Below, in pieces: positions 44,280 to 54,317 of a stretch of 64,000 nt of DNA. The position numbers were made by a program, and so were the translations under genes. The notes under the pieces are model-generated. The model was given only the letters and a program-made list of their open reading frames with translations, was not told the DNA's origin and did not search any database. The stretch lies in contig CAQIDI010000001.1 in assembly GCA_948806215.1 (NCBI GenBank), positions 211,153-275,152 on the forward strand, given 5' to 3'. This DNA comes from an uncultured Eubacteriales bacterium. Its GTDB lineage: Bacteria; Bacillota; Clostridia; Christensenellales; UBA1242. How positions within the stretch are numbered: position 1 is the first letter of the stretch; each line of letters begins with the position of its first letter.

Positions 44280-45806
44280 ATGAAAAGTCATAGCGGTAAA
44301 GCAATTCTAAAAAAATCCACAATTTCTCGTACTAAAAAATTTTCAAGAGAATATAGCCCAAGTAAAAATCAAACAAAATCTCCAGAAAGCCTACTTCGAC
44401 CTGCAAATGAAAAATATAAGAAAGCATCAATACTTTTAAAATCGGCATTTGCAGCAAAAGGAAGGCTGGATTTAACAAAAGGCAAAAAGAGTTTTGATGA
44501 TACCAAGAAAAAATATGGTGTAATCGCAAAAGAATATTGCGAAGACGTTTGGCGTGACTATTGCGAATTAAACAACTTATCATATAACAGCAAGTTTGAT
44601 TTGCCAAATAGTTTCCTAACAAAAAAAGGTAAAGTTATACCTAATATGGCAAAACTATTATTGGAACATTTTTCGGAAGATTTTGATATTATAGATGATC
44701 TTCCACATATGCCAGATAATAATTTAATTAAAAATTTGATTACTGCTCCAAAAACTGTTATTGCTCAACAATGCATAAATGGTATGACAGAATTTCGCCA
44801 TTCAAGACCTTGTGTTATTTTAAGACAACTGCTTGAATGTGAAGTTAATGGATCAAAATATTTATTAATTAATGATATTAAGTTTTATCAAAACTCACCA
44901 GTTATTGCATCTCCTTTAATTGTTTTACGAAATGGTTATAAAAAAGGTGCTTGCTTAATTTCTAGAATTGATGAAATTGGTATGCTTTCACCAGAAGATT
45001 ACTCTCATTATAAAGAGATTTATCAAAAACAACATCCAAGAACCAAATTAACCGATCCTATTTATCCTAGATATCTATTAGAAAAATTTGAAGAATCCCA
45101 TCAAAACACTAGAAATCTTACAAACAATAAATTTTTCAAATCCGAAGATACTGCTTCTCAAACAAGACACATTCATAAAGCAAACGAAGAATTCTTTATG
45201 TTAAATGCCCTTGCAGTGTTAGAAAGTTCCTATAACTTCTCTAAAACCAAAAAAACTGATAAAGTGTTTAAAGCTTTTAATGCCCAAAACATACAATTAG
45301 AAGATTATACTGATCGTTCGTCTCACGAAGATATAATTAGAAAAACAGAAGATAAACACGTGTATAATGGTATTGAAGCAGTAAAAAATTATTTTGATGA
45401 AATGACACAATCTCAGTTTCACGTTGACGAATTTGTAATTGATAAAGTTATGCCTAATGGCGGATTAATTTCCACAGAAGATATTATTAAATTAATTAAT
45501 AAATTCTATAACACAAACTACACACCTGATAAAAAATTGGTTGAAACACTTGATGAAGTAAGAATGTTTAAGCCACTTAGAAAAACTCGTTATATAGATT
45601 CTTCTTTACTTCCACCATTAGATAAATCTGCACCATCAGTTAGCACAAAACTAACAAACAAACTAGAGCTTTATGTTAGAAAAAATACCCAGTTTGGTTC
45701 TTATATTGATGATGAATATTTAAAAACTCATATTGATGAATTAAATATAGAAGAAAGTGCTCCTGCTAGCACATTAAAAAATAATGCTCAAACAAAAAAG
45801 AAATAA
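44280..45806 (+). CDS. Orphan 508-aa protein of unknown function
   Basis: No family is recognised. The N-terminal 60 residues are very basic and Ser/Lys-rich (disordered), residues 60-130 are helical, residues 150-230 contain a beta-rich segment (RPCVILRQLLECEVNGSKYL, ASPLIVLRNGYKKGACLISR), and the rest is helical with a Lys-rich C-terminus. No signal peptide, membrane helix or catalytic motif is seen. It has its own promoter and ribosome site and is monocistronic. Its basic ends could contact nucleic acid or be secretion-related; both are guesses. Confidence 0.55.
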   Translation: MKSHSGKAILKKSTISRTKKFSREYSPSKNQTKSPESLLRPANEKYKKASILLKSAFAAKGRLDLTKGKKSFDDTKKKYGVIAKEYCEDVWRDYCELNNLSYNSKFDLPNSFLTKKGKVIPNMAKLLLEHFSEDFDIIDDLPHMPDNNLIKNLITAPKTVIAQQCINGMTEFRHSRPCVILRQLLECEVNGSKYLLINDIKFYQNSPVIASPLIVLRNGYKKGACLISRIDEIGMLSPEDYSHYKEIYQKQHPRTKLTDPIYPRYLLEKFEESHQNTRNLTNNKFFKSEDTASQTRHIHKANEEFFMLNALAVLESSYNFSKTKKTDKVFKAFNAQNIQLEDYTDRSSHEDIIRKTEDKHVYNGIEAVKNYFDEMTQSQFHVDEFVIDKVMPNGGLISTEDIIKLINKFYNTNYTPDKKLVETLDEVRMFKPLRKTRYIDSSLLPPLDKSAPSVSTKLTNKLELYVRKNTQFGSYIDDEYLKTHIDELNIEESAPASTLKNNAQTKKK

Positions 45807-45836
45807 TGCTCGTATGAGCATTATTTTTTATATGCA
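45799..45836. terminator. Bidirectional terminator
   Basis: AATGCTC/GAGCATT with a GTAT loop, then TATTTTTTA on the right and AAAAAAGAAA on the left; shared by the orphan gene (+) and glmM (-). Confidence 0.75.
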
Positions 45837-47146
45837 ATTAATAAATCTTCAATTTTTTCTATAATCTTATTACACTTAGTTTCGTTTCCTTCTGCCATAA
45901 TTCTAATTATGCATTCTGTGCCACTAGGTCTAACAACAACCCTAACATTTGGTTCTGTTAAAACAATTTTGTTAATTTGTTTTTGAAGTTCAGTGTTATT
46001 ATCAAAACCACTTCTAACATTTTGTGGAACATCAACATTTTTAATAAATTGTGGAACTTTTTTTAAATGCAATAAAAACTCGTTTAAATCAACTTTTTCA
46101 GAAATAACAATTTTTAACAAATATAAGCAATTCATTAAAGCATCGCAAGTTGTGTTTAAATTATGCACACAAATATGTCCAGAACTTTCGCCACCTAAAC
46201 TATAGTTGTTTTTCAGCATTGTTTCAATAACATTTCTATCGCCAACATCGGTTCTTATTAGCTTAATACCCAAATTTTTTAAACTTTCTTCAGTTCCGCT
46301 ATTAGTCATAATAGTGCCAACAACTGCACGCGAATTAAGTTTGTTAAATTTAAGCATATAACTACTAAGCACAAATAAAATATCGTCGCCGTTTAAAATT
46401 CTGCCATCGCTTAAAACAACTATTAACCTATCGGCGTCGCCATCGAATGCAAAGCCAAAATCACACTTATGTTTTTTAACTTCTAAGCAAAGCTTTTTAA
46501 CATTTAATGCCCCACAGTTAACATTAATTTTTTCGCCAAAGTTATCGTTATTAATTAATATTAAATTTGCATTAAGCTTTTTAAAAACTTTTTCGGCTAA
46601 AATATAGTTTGAACCATAAGCGCAATCAATAGCAATATTAACATTTGTTAAATCAATTCCCAAATCGGATATTATAAACTGAATATAATTATCTACCAAA
46701 TGTTCGCCACTTACTATTGTGCCCTTAACTTTTGCAGGCGGAAACTTTTTGTTAAGGTTTTGTTCTATAATTCGTTCTTCGTTGATTGTGAACTTATAGC
46801 CCAAATTTGTTATTAATTTAATTCCGTTCATATTTGGTGCATTATGCGAAGCTGTTACCATAACCCCCGCCCCAACATCTAATTTGCCCGATAAAAACGA
46901 TACACAACCAGTTGGAACAATTCCTAACATATAACAATTAATGCCATAATCACTAAGTCCACAAGCTAAACTATAGGATAACATATCACCCGAAATTCGG
47001 GTATCTTTACCAATTAAAACTGTGTTGGTTTTGTTTTGCTGTTTAATAAATAGTGCTAAGCTTTTTCCTACCTTATAAGCCAATTCACACTCAAGAGTTT
47101 CGTTAACAACTCCTCTAATGCCATCAGTTCCAAAATATTTATTCAT
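45821..47146 (-). CDS. glmM: Phosphoglucosamine mutase
   Basis: A 441-residue GlmM (glucosamine-6-P to glucosamine-1-P, for UDP-GlcNAc synthesis). Seen are YFGTDGIRG at the start, the phosphoserine loop TASHNAPNMNGIK, the metal loop DGDADRLIVV and the phosphate loop RPSGTECIIRIM. I chose the ATG at 47144-47146, 7 nt after TAGGAGA, over the ORF start at 47167. The GTDGIRG opening distinguishes GlmM from other hexose-phosphate mutases. Confidence 0.92.
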   Translation of the reverse strand: MNKYFGTDGIRGVVNETLECELAYKVGKSLALFIKQQNKTNTVLIGKDTRISGDMLSYSLACGLSDYGINCYMLGIVPTGCVSFLSGKLDVGAGVMVTASHNAPNMNGIKLITNLGYKFTINEERIIEQNLNKKFPPAKVKGTIVSGEHLVDNYIQFIISDLGIDLTNVNIAIDCAYGSNYILAEKVFKKLNANLILINNDNFGEKINVNCGALNVKKLCLEVKKHKCDFGFAFDGDADRLIVVLSDGRILNGDDILFVLSSYMLKFNKLNSRAVVGTIMTNSGTEESLKNLGIKLIRTDVGDRNVIETMLKNNYSLGGESSGHICVHNLNTTCDALMNCLYLLKIVISEKVDLNEFLLHLKKVPQFIKNVDVPQNVRSGFDNNTELQKQINKIVLTEPNVRVVVRPSGTECIIRIMAEGNETKCNKIIEKIEDLLIAYKK

Positions 47147-47216
47147 ATAAACTTCTCCTATACCCAAATTTATATGCCAAATATTAAATTAAGGTTAAAA
47201 CTTATGCTTTATTTAT

Positions 47217-47253
47217 AATTAAAAAAAGAAGAGGCTAAGCCACTTCTTTAATA
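47217..47253 (-). terminator. Terminator of the two-lipoprotein operon
   Basis: AAGAAGAGGC/GCCACTTCTT with one mismatch and a TAA loop, A-run on the left. Confidence 0.75.
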
Positions 47254-47256
47254 TTA

Positions 47257-49110
47257 TTATTGATTAGTTCCAACCCACACAATGTTTTCGGTGTCTGTGC
47301 GTTGTTCACCATTAAACCAAACACCCGCAAACTCTGCATTTCCTTTAAATTGTGTGCAGTTAATTAGTGTAACTCCAATTTGTGAATCAGATGGGTCAAC
47401 AAAACTATAATATCCTGTTTTACCATTAGTTGCTATAGTATAGTTTTCTAATACGCAATCAGTAAATGTGATAGGTGCTCTAACATAACCAACAAAGCCA
47501 GCAACATAATATTTATTAAATCCTTCTGGATTATTATATTTGTTATAAACTTCACCAGTACTTTCTTTTTCATCATTCCAAGCTTTATAGTCATAGCCTA
47601 TTTCAACATTTTTAACTGAACAATTTTTATAATTAAAGATTGGATCCATAGTTCCATTTTCTTTTACATCAGCAGCCAATGCCCCAATTACCACGCGTTG
47701 ACCTTGTTCTGCACTATGATTAGTTGCAAAAACTTTAACATTTTCAACTGTTATATTTTCTCTAATAGGTGTTCCACCATTATAGTTAAATTCTTCAAAG
47801 CCAACAACACCACCAACCATTGCTTTATAAGCATCTACATTAATTGTACTATTTTTAACCGCAACATTTTTTATTTGTACTCTGTTAACAGCTGTGCTAA
47901 CACGACCTATAACAATTCCCGCATAAATTGGGTTTGCACCATTCCAAATGTATGCATCAGTGCTATCAGTTGCTTTTGTGTTAACAACAAGTTCAACATT
48001 TTCAAATGTTACATCGTGAATGTAAGCACTTGATGCACTTCCGAAAAATCCAAGATTAATTCCGTTTGGAGCGTTAATATCAGAAACAGAATCGTTGGTT
48101 AGTTTAAAGTTAGAAATAGTGTAACCATTTCCATCGAATTCACCTGCAAAATAAATATCGTTTTCTGCTGCAGTATCTAAAAAGTATGGGCTACCGATTG
48201 TTTTCCAAACTGCTCCACCGCAATCTATATTATTTCTAAGTACCCAACGATATTGACGACGAGCTTTTTCTGTTGCATTTGCAGGATTACCTTTATCATA
48301 AGCTGATGCTGGTAAGTTAGCATCGTCACGCATAGCACATAAGTCTTCGTAGGTTCTAATTTCTCGTTTTAAACGCCTTTCGGAACTAATAACTTTAGTT
48401 GTTGTGAAAGGATTGTGGTTTTTATCCTGAACGGTTACTTGCATATATATTTTTTCGCCAAAATCAGGACTTCTTAAAATTGGACTTTCGAAGCTTGGGT
48501 TTGATTGAACACTGTTTGAACTATCAAAAGTGCCATCAGCATTAATTGCACTATAATAGTTTGTAGTACCAGAAATTGTTACACCATCGGCCACATAACT
48601 TGTAACTCTAACTTTGTAATCAGTAATTTCTTTGTCCCATTCTACGTAATAAGTTCCATCAACATCTTTTTGAGCTGGAACTGTTTTTGTAACCACAGTT
48701 GGTTGATTAGTTTCTTCATCGATTACTGTAGTTTCGTAAGAAACCATAACAGTAACTTCAACATTGTTGAAATCTGCTTTTTGAATTGTTAATTTTGCTG
48801 TTTTTTCTTCACCGACTGTTTTACCTTTGCTATCTTCAAATGTTACTTTTGCAAAATATTCGTTTGCATCAACTGGTCCGGCAATAACATCGGTATATTC
48901 TTCATCTAAATAATACGAAACTTTTGCAGTAACACCTTCTGGCACTCCGCTAATATTAATTGCTTTAATATTACCATCATAAACACAAGTTTCGTTTGAT
49001 ACAACTAGTTTTGAAAAATCATATTTTGTTTCACCGCAAGCAGTTAGCAAAAATATTCCTGAACAAAACAAAGTTAAAATCATTAAACAATTTATAATAT
49101 GTTTTTTCAT
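47257..49110 (-). CDS. Beta-helix lipoprotein
   Basis: A 617-residue lipoprotein: signal with lipobox LLTACG (Cys near 25), an Ig-like or MBG-type segment (about 35-120: VYDGNIKAINISGVPEG), a second beta domain, then from about residue 255 a right-handed beta-helix/GLUG-like region (FAGEFDGNGYTISNFKL, AYIHDVTFENVEL, VQIKNVAVKNSTI, MVGGVVGFEEF). Such helices occur in adhesins and polysaccharide-binding or lyase-like proteins; no catalytic pattern is seen. It starts 17 nt after the glycosidase-like lipoprotein gene and is surely co-transcribed with it. Confidence 0.7.
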   Translation of the reverse strand: MKKHIINCLMILTLFCSGIFLLTACGETKYDFSKLVVSNETCVYDGNIKAINISGVPEGVTAKVSYYLDEEYTDVIAGPVDANEYFAKVTFEDSKGKTVGEEKTAKLTIQKADFNNVEVTVMVSYETTVIDEETNQPTVVTKTVPAQKDVDGTYYVEWDKEITDYKVRVTSYVADGVTISGTTNYYSAINADGTFDSSNSVQSNPSFESPILRSPDFGEKIYMQVTVQDKNHNPFTTTKVISSERRLKREIRTYEDLCAMRDDANLPASAYDKGNPANATEKARRQYRWVLRNNIDCGGAVWKTIGSPYFLDTAAENDIYFAGEFDGNGYTISNFKLTNDSVSDINAPNGINLGFFGSASSAYIHDVTFENVELVVNTKATDSTDAYIWNGANPIYAGIVIGRVSTAVNRVQIKNVAVKNSTINVDAYKAMVGGVVGFEEFNYNGGTPIRENITVENVKVFATNHSAEQGQRVVIGALAADVKENGTMDPIFNYKNCSVKNVEIGYDYKAWNDEKESTGEVYNKYNNPEGFNKYYVAGFVGYVRAPITFTDCVLENYTIATNGKTGYYSFVDPSDSQIGVTLINCTQFKGNAEFAGVWFNGEQRTDTENIVWVGTNQ

Positions 49111-49126
49111 TTTTTTTCTCCTTTAA

Positions 49127-51079
49127 TTAAATATAATCCTGTTCATTAATTATTCTAACACCTATTAAATCTTCGTTCCACACCTCCCAATTAAATTTAC
49201 TATTAAATAGTTTCATAGTATCCTTATAGCCACTAACATTTCCAACATTGTAGCCATAAGTATAAGCTGGAATACCTGGTCCTAACGAAACGGTCCAAGT
49301 AATGTATTTTAAGTAAGGAAAACTAATATCGTGCCAAAATTGAGTATCTATATATTTATAAACATTGTATGCTGGCTTTTTAAACGATAAATCGTTAGTA
49401 AATAATCCAAAATATATTCCTTCATCTTTATGATCAATTAATCTATAATAAATAACAGCATCAACGCAACTAAGTTGTGCACATTTAATATATAAATAAG
49501 CAACACCTGCCGCCTGTTGATTTAAAGTTTCTTCAAACATTGTGCTACTTGGGCTAGACGATGACACACCTCCCTCAGTTAAATAAACCGAACGAACTTT
49601 GCCATTACAACGTTTAGTTGTTTGTTCTAAATATAATTGTAAAACTTCTAAATTACTCCAAGTTATTTGCGGAGTGTTAAGCGAACCAGTCATACTTGTG
49701 TTGCTAACATCGTTTGACCAAAAATTAGGTATTCCTAAATTTGAGCCATACGGATGTGCAGCCAAACCATAATCGTAGTTTCCTTGGTTAAGAGTTTTTA
49801 AGGTTAAATAATCTATCATTTGTTTAGGAGCATATTCGTTATAAGCCGACGCCCAATGATTAGTTAATGAAATTAACACTTTAGAATTTGCGTGGTATTT
49901 TTTTAATGCCATATTCGCAATCCGCATTTCGCGCTCATATTCTTCTAAGTAGTTTTCAAGCGATAATGCCGGTTGATTTGGAGCAACAATTTGGTTCCAC
50001 TGAGTTGGTGCATCAACTTCGTTTCCTAAAACATAAGTAAACACATTGCCACACTTGGAACCTTTTTGAGAGTATCTATTACCCAAAAATTCCATAAATG
50101 CTCCCCAATAATTAGCACCATAAGCATTGCTTGTGTTAAACTGCACATAATTTGCTTCGTTACCCGCTGTTGCAGGATATGTTATGTGATAAGGTTGAAT
50201 GTATCGATTATTTTTATCAAATACATTATGTAATAACATTATTAAAGTTACCCTAACACCATCGTCGGTGTATTTTTTAATAATATTATCGTAATGGCGT
50301 AAGCTAACACCCCCACCAAGATCTAGCCTAAAATAATATCTTTTACCATTATAATCAATAAAATCGGCAGCCCAAGTTTCGGAGCCATGTGAAATTGTTA
50401 GTTCACCTTTTTCATTAACACCCTCAACATAGTTTATTGGTTCTATTTGTTTTGTTACAGTGTTATAAAACTCATTAGGAGCTATCATATAATCCATAAC
50501 AACACTTATTGCTGTATAAGAACATCCAAGGTCGCCAACTTTATCGGTATACATATCCTCGCTGGCAACACCTTTTTTGCTTTTTGGTGCTGGTAATGGA
50601 TCTTCTGAACCATTAATATGTTCTATTTCAGTGCAATACATAGGTCCTGCCAAAATTTCATCGGTATTACTTAAAACATAGTATTTATAATATAAACCAT
50701 CAATTTTATTATTTTCACCAATAAATCTATTAGCAGTAAAATCTAAACTAGTTCCGCATTCGTAGTTGGAAATTTCTATTGGAGTTGCACCAACCTCCTC
50801 CGACAACCCAACATAATCTTCTCCATATAAATACTGATATGGTGCTAATGCAACAATTTTTGCATTTTCACCATAGGTGCCAATATTAGAAATCGAGAAA
50901 TTTAAGCTATTTTCTTTAGCTGAAATTTGGAAGTTATAATCTGGGGCGATATATTCTTCATCATCGAAACCATCATTTATGCTCCAATCAATAACATACA
51001 ACGAACAACCACTAAGTGTTGTTAAACTAAAAACTGTAAGCATAAGTATGAGGCAAACATTTTTTTTAAGCTGTTTCAT
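49127..51079 (-). CDS. Lipoprotein with TIM-barrel glycosidase-like domain (DUF5722-type)
   Basis: A 650-residue lipoprotein (lipobox LSGCS, Cys near 25). After a beta domain (about 45-165) comes PKSKKGVASEDMYTDKVGDLG, which resembles the opening of DUF5722 barrels. Clan GH-A-like features follow: YVLGNEVDAPTQWN (candidate acid Glu near 351) and VYLTEGGVSSSS (candidate nucleophile near 500). The C-terminus has WHDISFPYLKYITW. I infer a surface-bound glycoside hydrolase or glycan-binding protein. It opens a two-gene operon with the beta-helix lipoprotein; TTTGGAG precedes the ATG. Confidence 0.65.
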   Translation of the reverse strand: MKQLKKNVCLILMLTVFSLTTLSGCSLYVIDWSINDGFDDEEYIAPDYNFQISAKENSLNFSISNIGTYGENAKIVALAPYQYLYGEDYVGLSEEVGATPIEISNYECGTSLDFTANRFIGENNKIDGLYYKYYVLSNTDEILAGPMYCTEIEHINGSEDPLPAPKSKKGVASEDMYTDKVGDLGCSYTAISVVMDYMIAPNEFYNTVTKQIEPINYVEGVNEKGELTISHGSETWAADFIDYNGKRYYFRLDLGGGVSLRHYDNIIKKYTDDGVRVTLIMLLHNVFDKNNRYIQPYHITYPATAGNEANYVQFNTSNAYGANYWGAFMEFLGNRYSQKGSKCGNVFTYVLGNEVDAPTQWNQIVAPNQPALSLENYLEEYEREMRIANMALKKYHANSKVLISLTNHWASAYNEYAPKQMIDYLTLKTLNQGNYDYGLAAHPYGSNLGIPNFWSNDVSNTSMTGSLNTPQITWSNLEVLQLYLEQTTKRCNGKVRSVYLTEGGVSSSSPSSTMFEETLNQQAAGVAYLYIKCAQLSCVDAVIYYRLIDHKDEGIYFGLFTNDLSFKKPAYNVYKYIDTQFWHDISFPYLKYITWTVSLGPGIPAYTYGYNVGNVSGYKDTMKLFNSKFNWEVWNEDLIGVRIINEQDYI

Positions 51080-51384
51080 ACTTTCTCCAAAAAAGTTAAC
51101 CTAATATAGTTTGTAAAAAATAATATAAAATATTAATATTTTTACATTATTATTATAACCGCCACTGCCTATTTTACAAACATAATTTGTGGTTTTATTA
51201 AAAATAATATACTAAAATGTTATATTATATATAAATATATAACTTAGTCTGTTTAACAAATTTAATTAATAATAAACAAGTTAAATTGTTGTATAACGCT
51301 AATTTATGTTGTAATAATTTTTATGTTATGATAAATTTTAAAGTGAAATAATTTATGTATTATAAAAATATTTAAGAGGTATAA
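51080..51384. promoter_or_regulatory. Divergent regulatory region with a 10-bp inverted repeat
   Basis: The 305-nt gap separates the lipoprotein operon (-) from the ABC transporter (+). GTTTGTAAAA (51109-51118) and TTTTACAAAC (51172-51181) form a perfect inverted repeat with a 53-nt spacer, flanking the likely lipoprotein promoter. Toward the transporter a weak TTGTAA-N17-TAAATT lies at 51309-51337. No ORF is supported. Confidence 0.4.
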
Positions 51385-54273
51385 ATGTTAGAGTTAAAGA
51401 ATGTATCAAAAATATACAAAGCAAAAAGTGGTGATGTTTATGCACTTAATAATATTAATTTGTATTTTGAAGAAACCGGCTTAGTTTTTATTACTGGAAA
51501 AAGTGGATCTGGTAAAACCACCCTTCTTAATTGCATTGGAGGATTAGATAATTTTACCGAAGGTGAAATTTTTATAAAAGAAAAAAGCACTAAAAATTTT
51601 ACCAAATCTGATTATGATAGTTACCGAAACACTTATATTGGTTTTGTGTTTCAGGAATATAACCTTTTAGATAATTTAAGCATTAAAAAAAATATATCGC
51701 TTGCAACCGAACTTCAAGCAATAAAAAACAACGAAGATAAAATTAAAGAGATTTTAAAAAAAGTTGATTTAGAAGGTGTTGAAAACAGAAAGCCTCAAGA
51801 ACTTAGTGGTGGACAACGCCAACGTGTTGCAATTGCAAGAGCACTTATCAAAAATCCTTCTATAATTATTGCTGATGAACCCACTGGTGCTCTAGATTCG
51901 GAAAGCGGACATCAAATTTTAAGCTTACTTAAAAAACTATCAAAAGAAAAGTTAGTTATTGTAGTTTCTCACGATTTAGAAAATGCTAACAAATTTGCCG
52001 ATAGAATTATTAATTTAAAGGATGGCAAAATAGAAAGCGACATCACTATTAATGTTGATAACAATAAAAACTATAATATTTTAGAAGATCAAGATATTTT
52101 ATCGGTTAAACGCGGAGCTAATTTAAAGGATGCAGATTTAAAAAGAATTAAACAAGCAGTTTTAAATGGTAAAAATTTGGCCGTTTCAGATAGCATTAAC
52201 ACAACCAAACAAAAAACCATTATTAAATCTAAAAAAGTTTATGATACTTCTTCTCCATTTATTAAAACTCATATGAGTTTTATTGATACTATTAAACTTG
52301 GATTAAACACTCTAAAAACAAAACCAATAAGGCTTGTTATAACAATTCTACTATGTGCAATAGCATTTTCGATTTTTGGAATATTCGATGCCCTATCAAT
52401 TTACAACGAATCACGACTAACAGTTAATGCTTTAAGTTCAACAATAACAAATGGTATTAACATTTCTTCATTTATTAAAGAAGATAATAATAATACCTAC
52501 GATATTAGTGTTAACGAATCCCTTTTGAGCTCATTAGAAAAACAAACAAAATACGATTTTAAAGGTGTTTATAATTCCTACTATGTTGGCACAAGCATTC
52601 CTAGTGAATTAAATAATAACAACGCTTACACCATAAGCAAATATTATTACTATAAATCGCTAAGAGGTGTGGTTGAATTTAACGAGGCTGACTTAAACAA
52701 TTATAATTTTAATCTTGTTGATGGAAGACTTCCAAACAACTTTAACGAAATGGCAATTTCTGAATATTTTGCAAATTGTATGGTTAACTGGTGGTACACT
52801 TATAAAAATCAAAACAACGAAAGTATAACTATAAAAAATATTAATCAAATTATTAATACCGAAAATCCTTTAACATTAACAATTGGAACAACTGGTCACA
52901 AAGTTTCTTATAAAATTGTTGGAATTATTAATACAGGAAAAATAAGTAAAAAATTTGATTCGTTATTAGATAATTTTGAAAATGGCTCAACACTTGATCA
53001 AAACGAATTTTTTAATTATATAAACAACGGCTTTTATTTGTTCGGATTTGTTAAGCCTGGATTTGTTGATAATGCAATAAAAAAATATAACACTCTAACA
53101 AAATATGTTAACAAAGCATATGCTTATCAGTTTTCAACTACATTAAGTGTTGACCAAAGCCCAGCAATAACAGCTAACATTGATAACTTTTATAACTTTA
53201 ATGACCTACAAAATTTAAGCAATAGTAATTATGTTTTTATTAATAATAATAAAACAACATTGTCTGGAAATGAAATATTACTTGATGTTAAACAATTTGA
53301 ATTTATTTTTGCTGATTTAATAAACTACCTAAAAGCAAACGCTAATAACAACCCAAACTTTGAAAATTATGCAAGCGAAATTGAAAACTATATTTCTTTA
53401 ATTACTAAAAATGTTTCAGTTTTAGATAAGCTAAATGCTGTTAAAGGTGCACTTACCTATCTAAACGAAATTCAAAGTTCAATTGATCAAATAAACGGCA
53501 TTAACAGACCAGAAAGTATTTTTAATCGCGAACTAATAGTAAAAAAATTAGATACAAGCAAATATCAAGAAGGCAGCAATAATTTAGTTGAGGTAAAATT
53601 TAAAAACAACAAATTTAAAGTAGTTGGGTTTTATACTGGAATAAATTTAACTCCTACAAATTCGATTATTACATCATCAGAAGGCTTAACAAATCTTGGT
53701 ATTAATTTAGCACAAGGTAATTATTCTAACTTTATTGCAACTAACACTGGCAATGCAAATACTAATAAACTAAGTTCACTATTTTTAAACACAAATGGTG
53801 TTTGCTACAACTGTAACAATAATGCAATTGCAATGGTTAAAGCTAACAAGGATTTCTTTTCAAAGCTATCACTATTATTTTTAATAGTTAGTGCAGTGTT
53901 TGCTATGTTTAGCATTATAATGTTTTCTAACTTTATTTCTTCTAGTATTAAAAATAAATATAACGAAATTGGCATACTTCGTGCAATGGGTGCAAGAGGA
54001 ATTGATATTTTAAAAATGTTTGTAATAGAAGCGATTGCCCTTGCAATAATTAACGCAATTCTTGCAAGCATAATTGCTTTGGTTGGATGCACTTTTGTAA
54101 ACATATTCTTATCTAACTATTTAAGCATTTACATTCCACTTGCAGCATTTAGATTTAGACAAGTTTTAATTATTTTTGCATTAAGCATTTTATTTGGAGC
54201 AATTTCGGCAATAATTCCAATTACTTCGATATCAAAACAAAAGCCAGTTGAAACAATTAGAAAAGCATACTAA
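51385..54273 (+). CDS. ABC transporter, ATPase fused to FtsX/MacB-type permease
   Basis: A 962-residue fusion. The ATPase (1-225) shows Walker A GKSGSGKTT, signature LSGGQRQR, Walker B IIIADEPTGALDS and H-loop VVSHD. A linker is followed by one membrane helix (about 314-336), a large extracytoplasmic domain (340-820), and three helices (about 835-860, 890-915, 930-950) with the FtsX-like MGARGIDILKMFVIEAI. This layout is that of MacB-like mechanotransmission ABC systems that act on lipoproteins, peptides or bacteriocins. No two-component system adjoins it. A clear AAGAGGT site is present. Substrate unknown. Confidence 0.88.
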   Translation: MLELKNVSKIYKAKSGDVYALNNINLYFEETGLVFITGKSGSGKTTLLNCIGGLDNFTEGEIFIKEKSTKNFTKSDYDSYRNTYIGFVFQEYNLLDNLSIKKNISLATELQAIKNNEDKIKEILKKVDLEGVENRKPQELSGGQRQRVAIARALIKNPSIIIADEPTGALDSESGHQILSLLKKLSKEKLVIVVSHDLENANKFADRIINLKDGKIESDITINVDNNKNYNILEDQDILSVKRGANLKDADLKRIKQAVLNGKNLAVSDSINTTKQKTIIKSKKVYDTSSPFIKTHMSFIDTIKLGLNTLKTKPIRLVITILLCAIAFSIFGIFDALSIYNESRLTVNALSSTITNGINISSFIKEDNNNTYDISVNESLLSSLEKQTKYDFKGVYNSYYVGTSIPSELNNNNAYTISKYYYYKSLRGVVEFNEADLNNYNFNLVDGRLPNNFNEMAISEYFANCMVNWWYTYKNQNNESITIKNINQIINTENPLTLTIGTTGHKVSYKIVGIINTGKISKKFDSLLDNFENGSTLDQNEFFNYINNGFYLFGFVKPGFVDNAIKKYNTLTKYVNKAYAYQFSTTLSVDQSPAITANIDNFYNFNDLQNLSNSNYVFINNNKTTLSGNEILLDVKQFEFIFADLINYLKANANNNPNFENYASEIENYISLITKNVSVLDKLNAVKGALTYLNEIQSSIDQINGINRPESIFNRELIVKKLDTSKYQEGSNNLVEVKFKNNKFKVVGFYTGINLTPTNSIITSSEGLTNLGINLAQGNYSNFIATNTGNANTNKLSSLFLNTNGVCYNCNNNAIAMVKANKDFFSKLSLLFLIVSAVFAMFSIIMFSNFISSSIKNKYNEIGILRAMGARGIDILKMFVIEAIALAIINAILASIIALVGCTFVNIFLSNYLSIYIPLAAFRFRQVLIIFALSILFGAISAIIPITSISKQKPVETIRKAY

Positions 54274-54306
54274 AAAAAGTGTAAGGCAACTTACACTTTT
54301 TTATCT
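54270..54306. terminator. Bidirectional terminator
   Basis: AAGTGTAAG/CTTACACTT with a GCAA loop between A- and T-runs; shared by the ABC transporter (+) and trxB (-). Confidence 0.85.
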
Positions 54307-54317
54307 TAATTATTTAA

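Noticed and set aside
47257..51079. Sus-like or classical polysaccharide utilisation locus
   Set aside because: There is no SusC/D, extracellular solute-binding protein or regulator next to the two lipoproteins.
51309..51337. Strong promoter for the fused ABC transporter
   Set aside because: TTGTAA-N17-TAAATT is too far from consensus in a very AT-rich region to call on its own; mentioned only within the intergenic entry.
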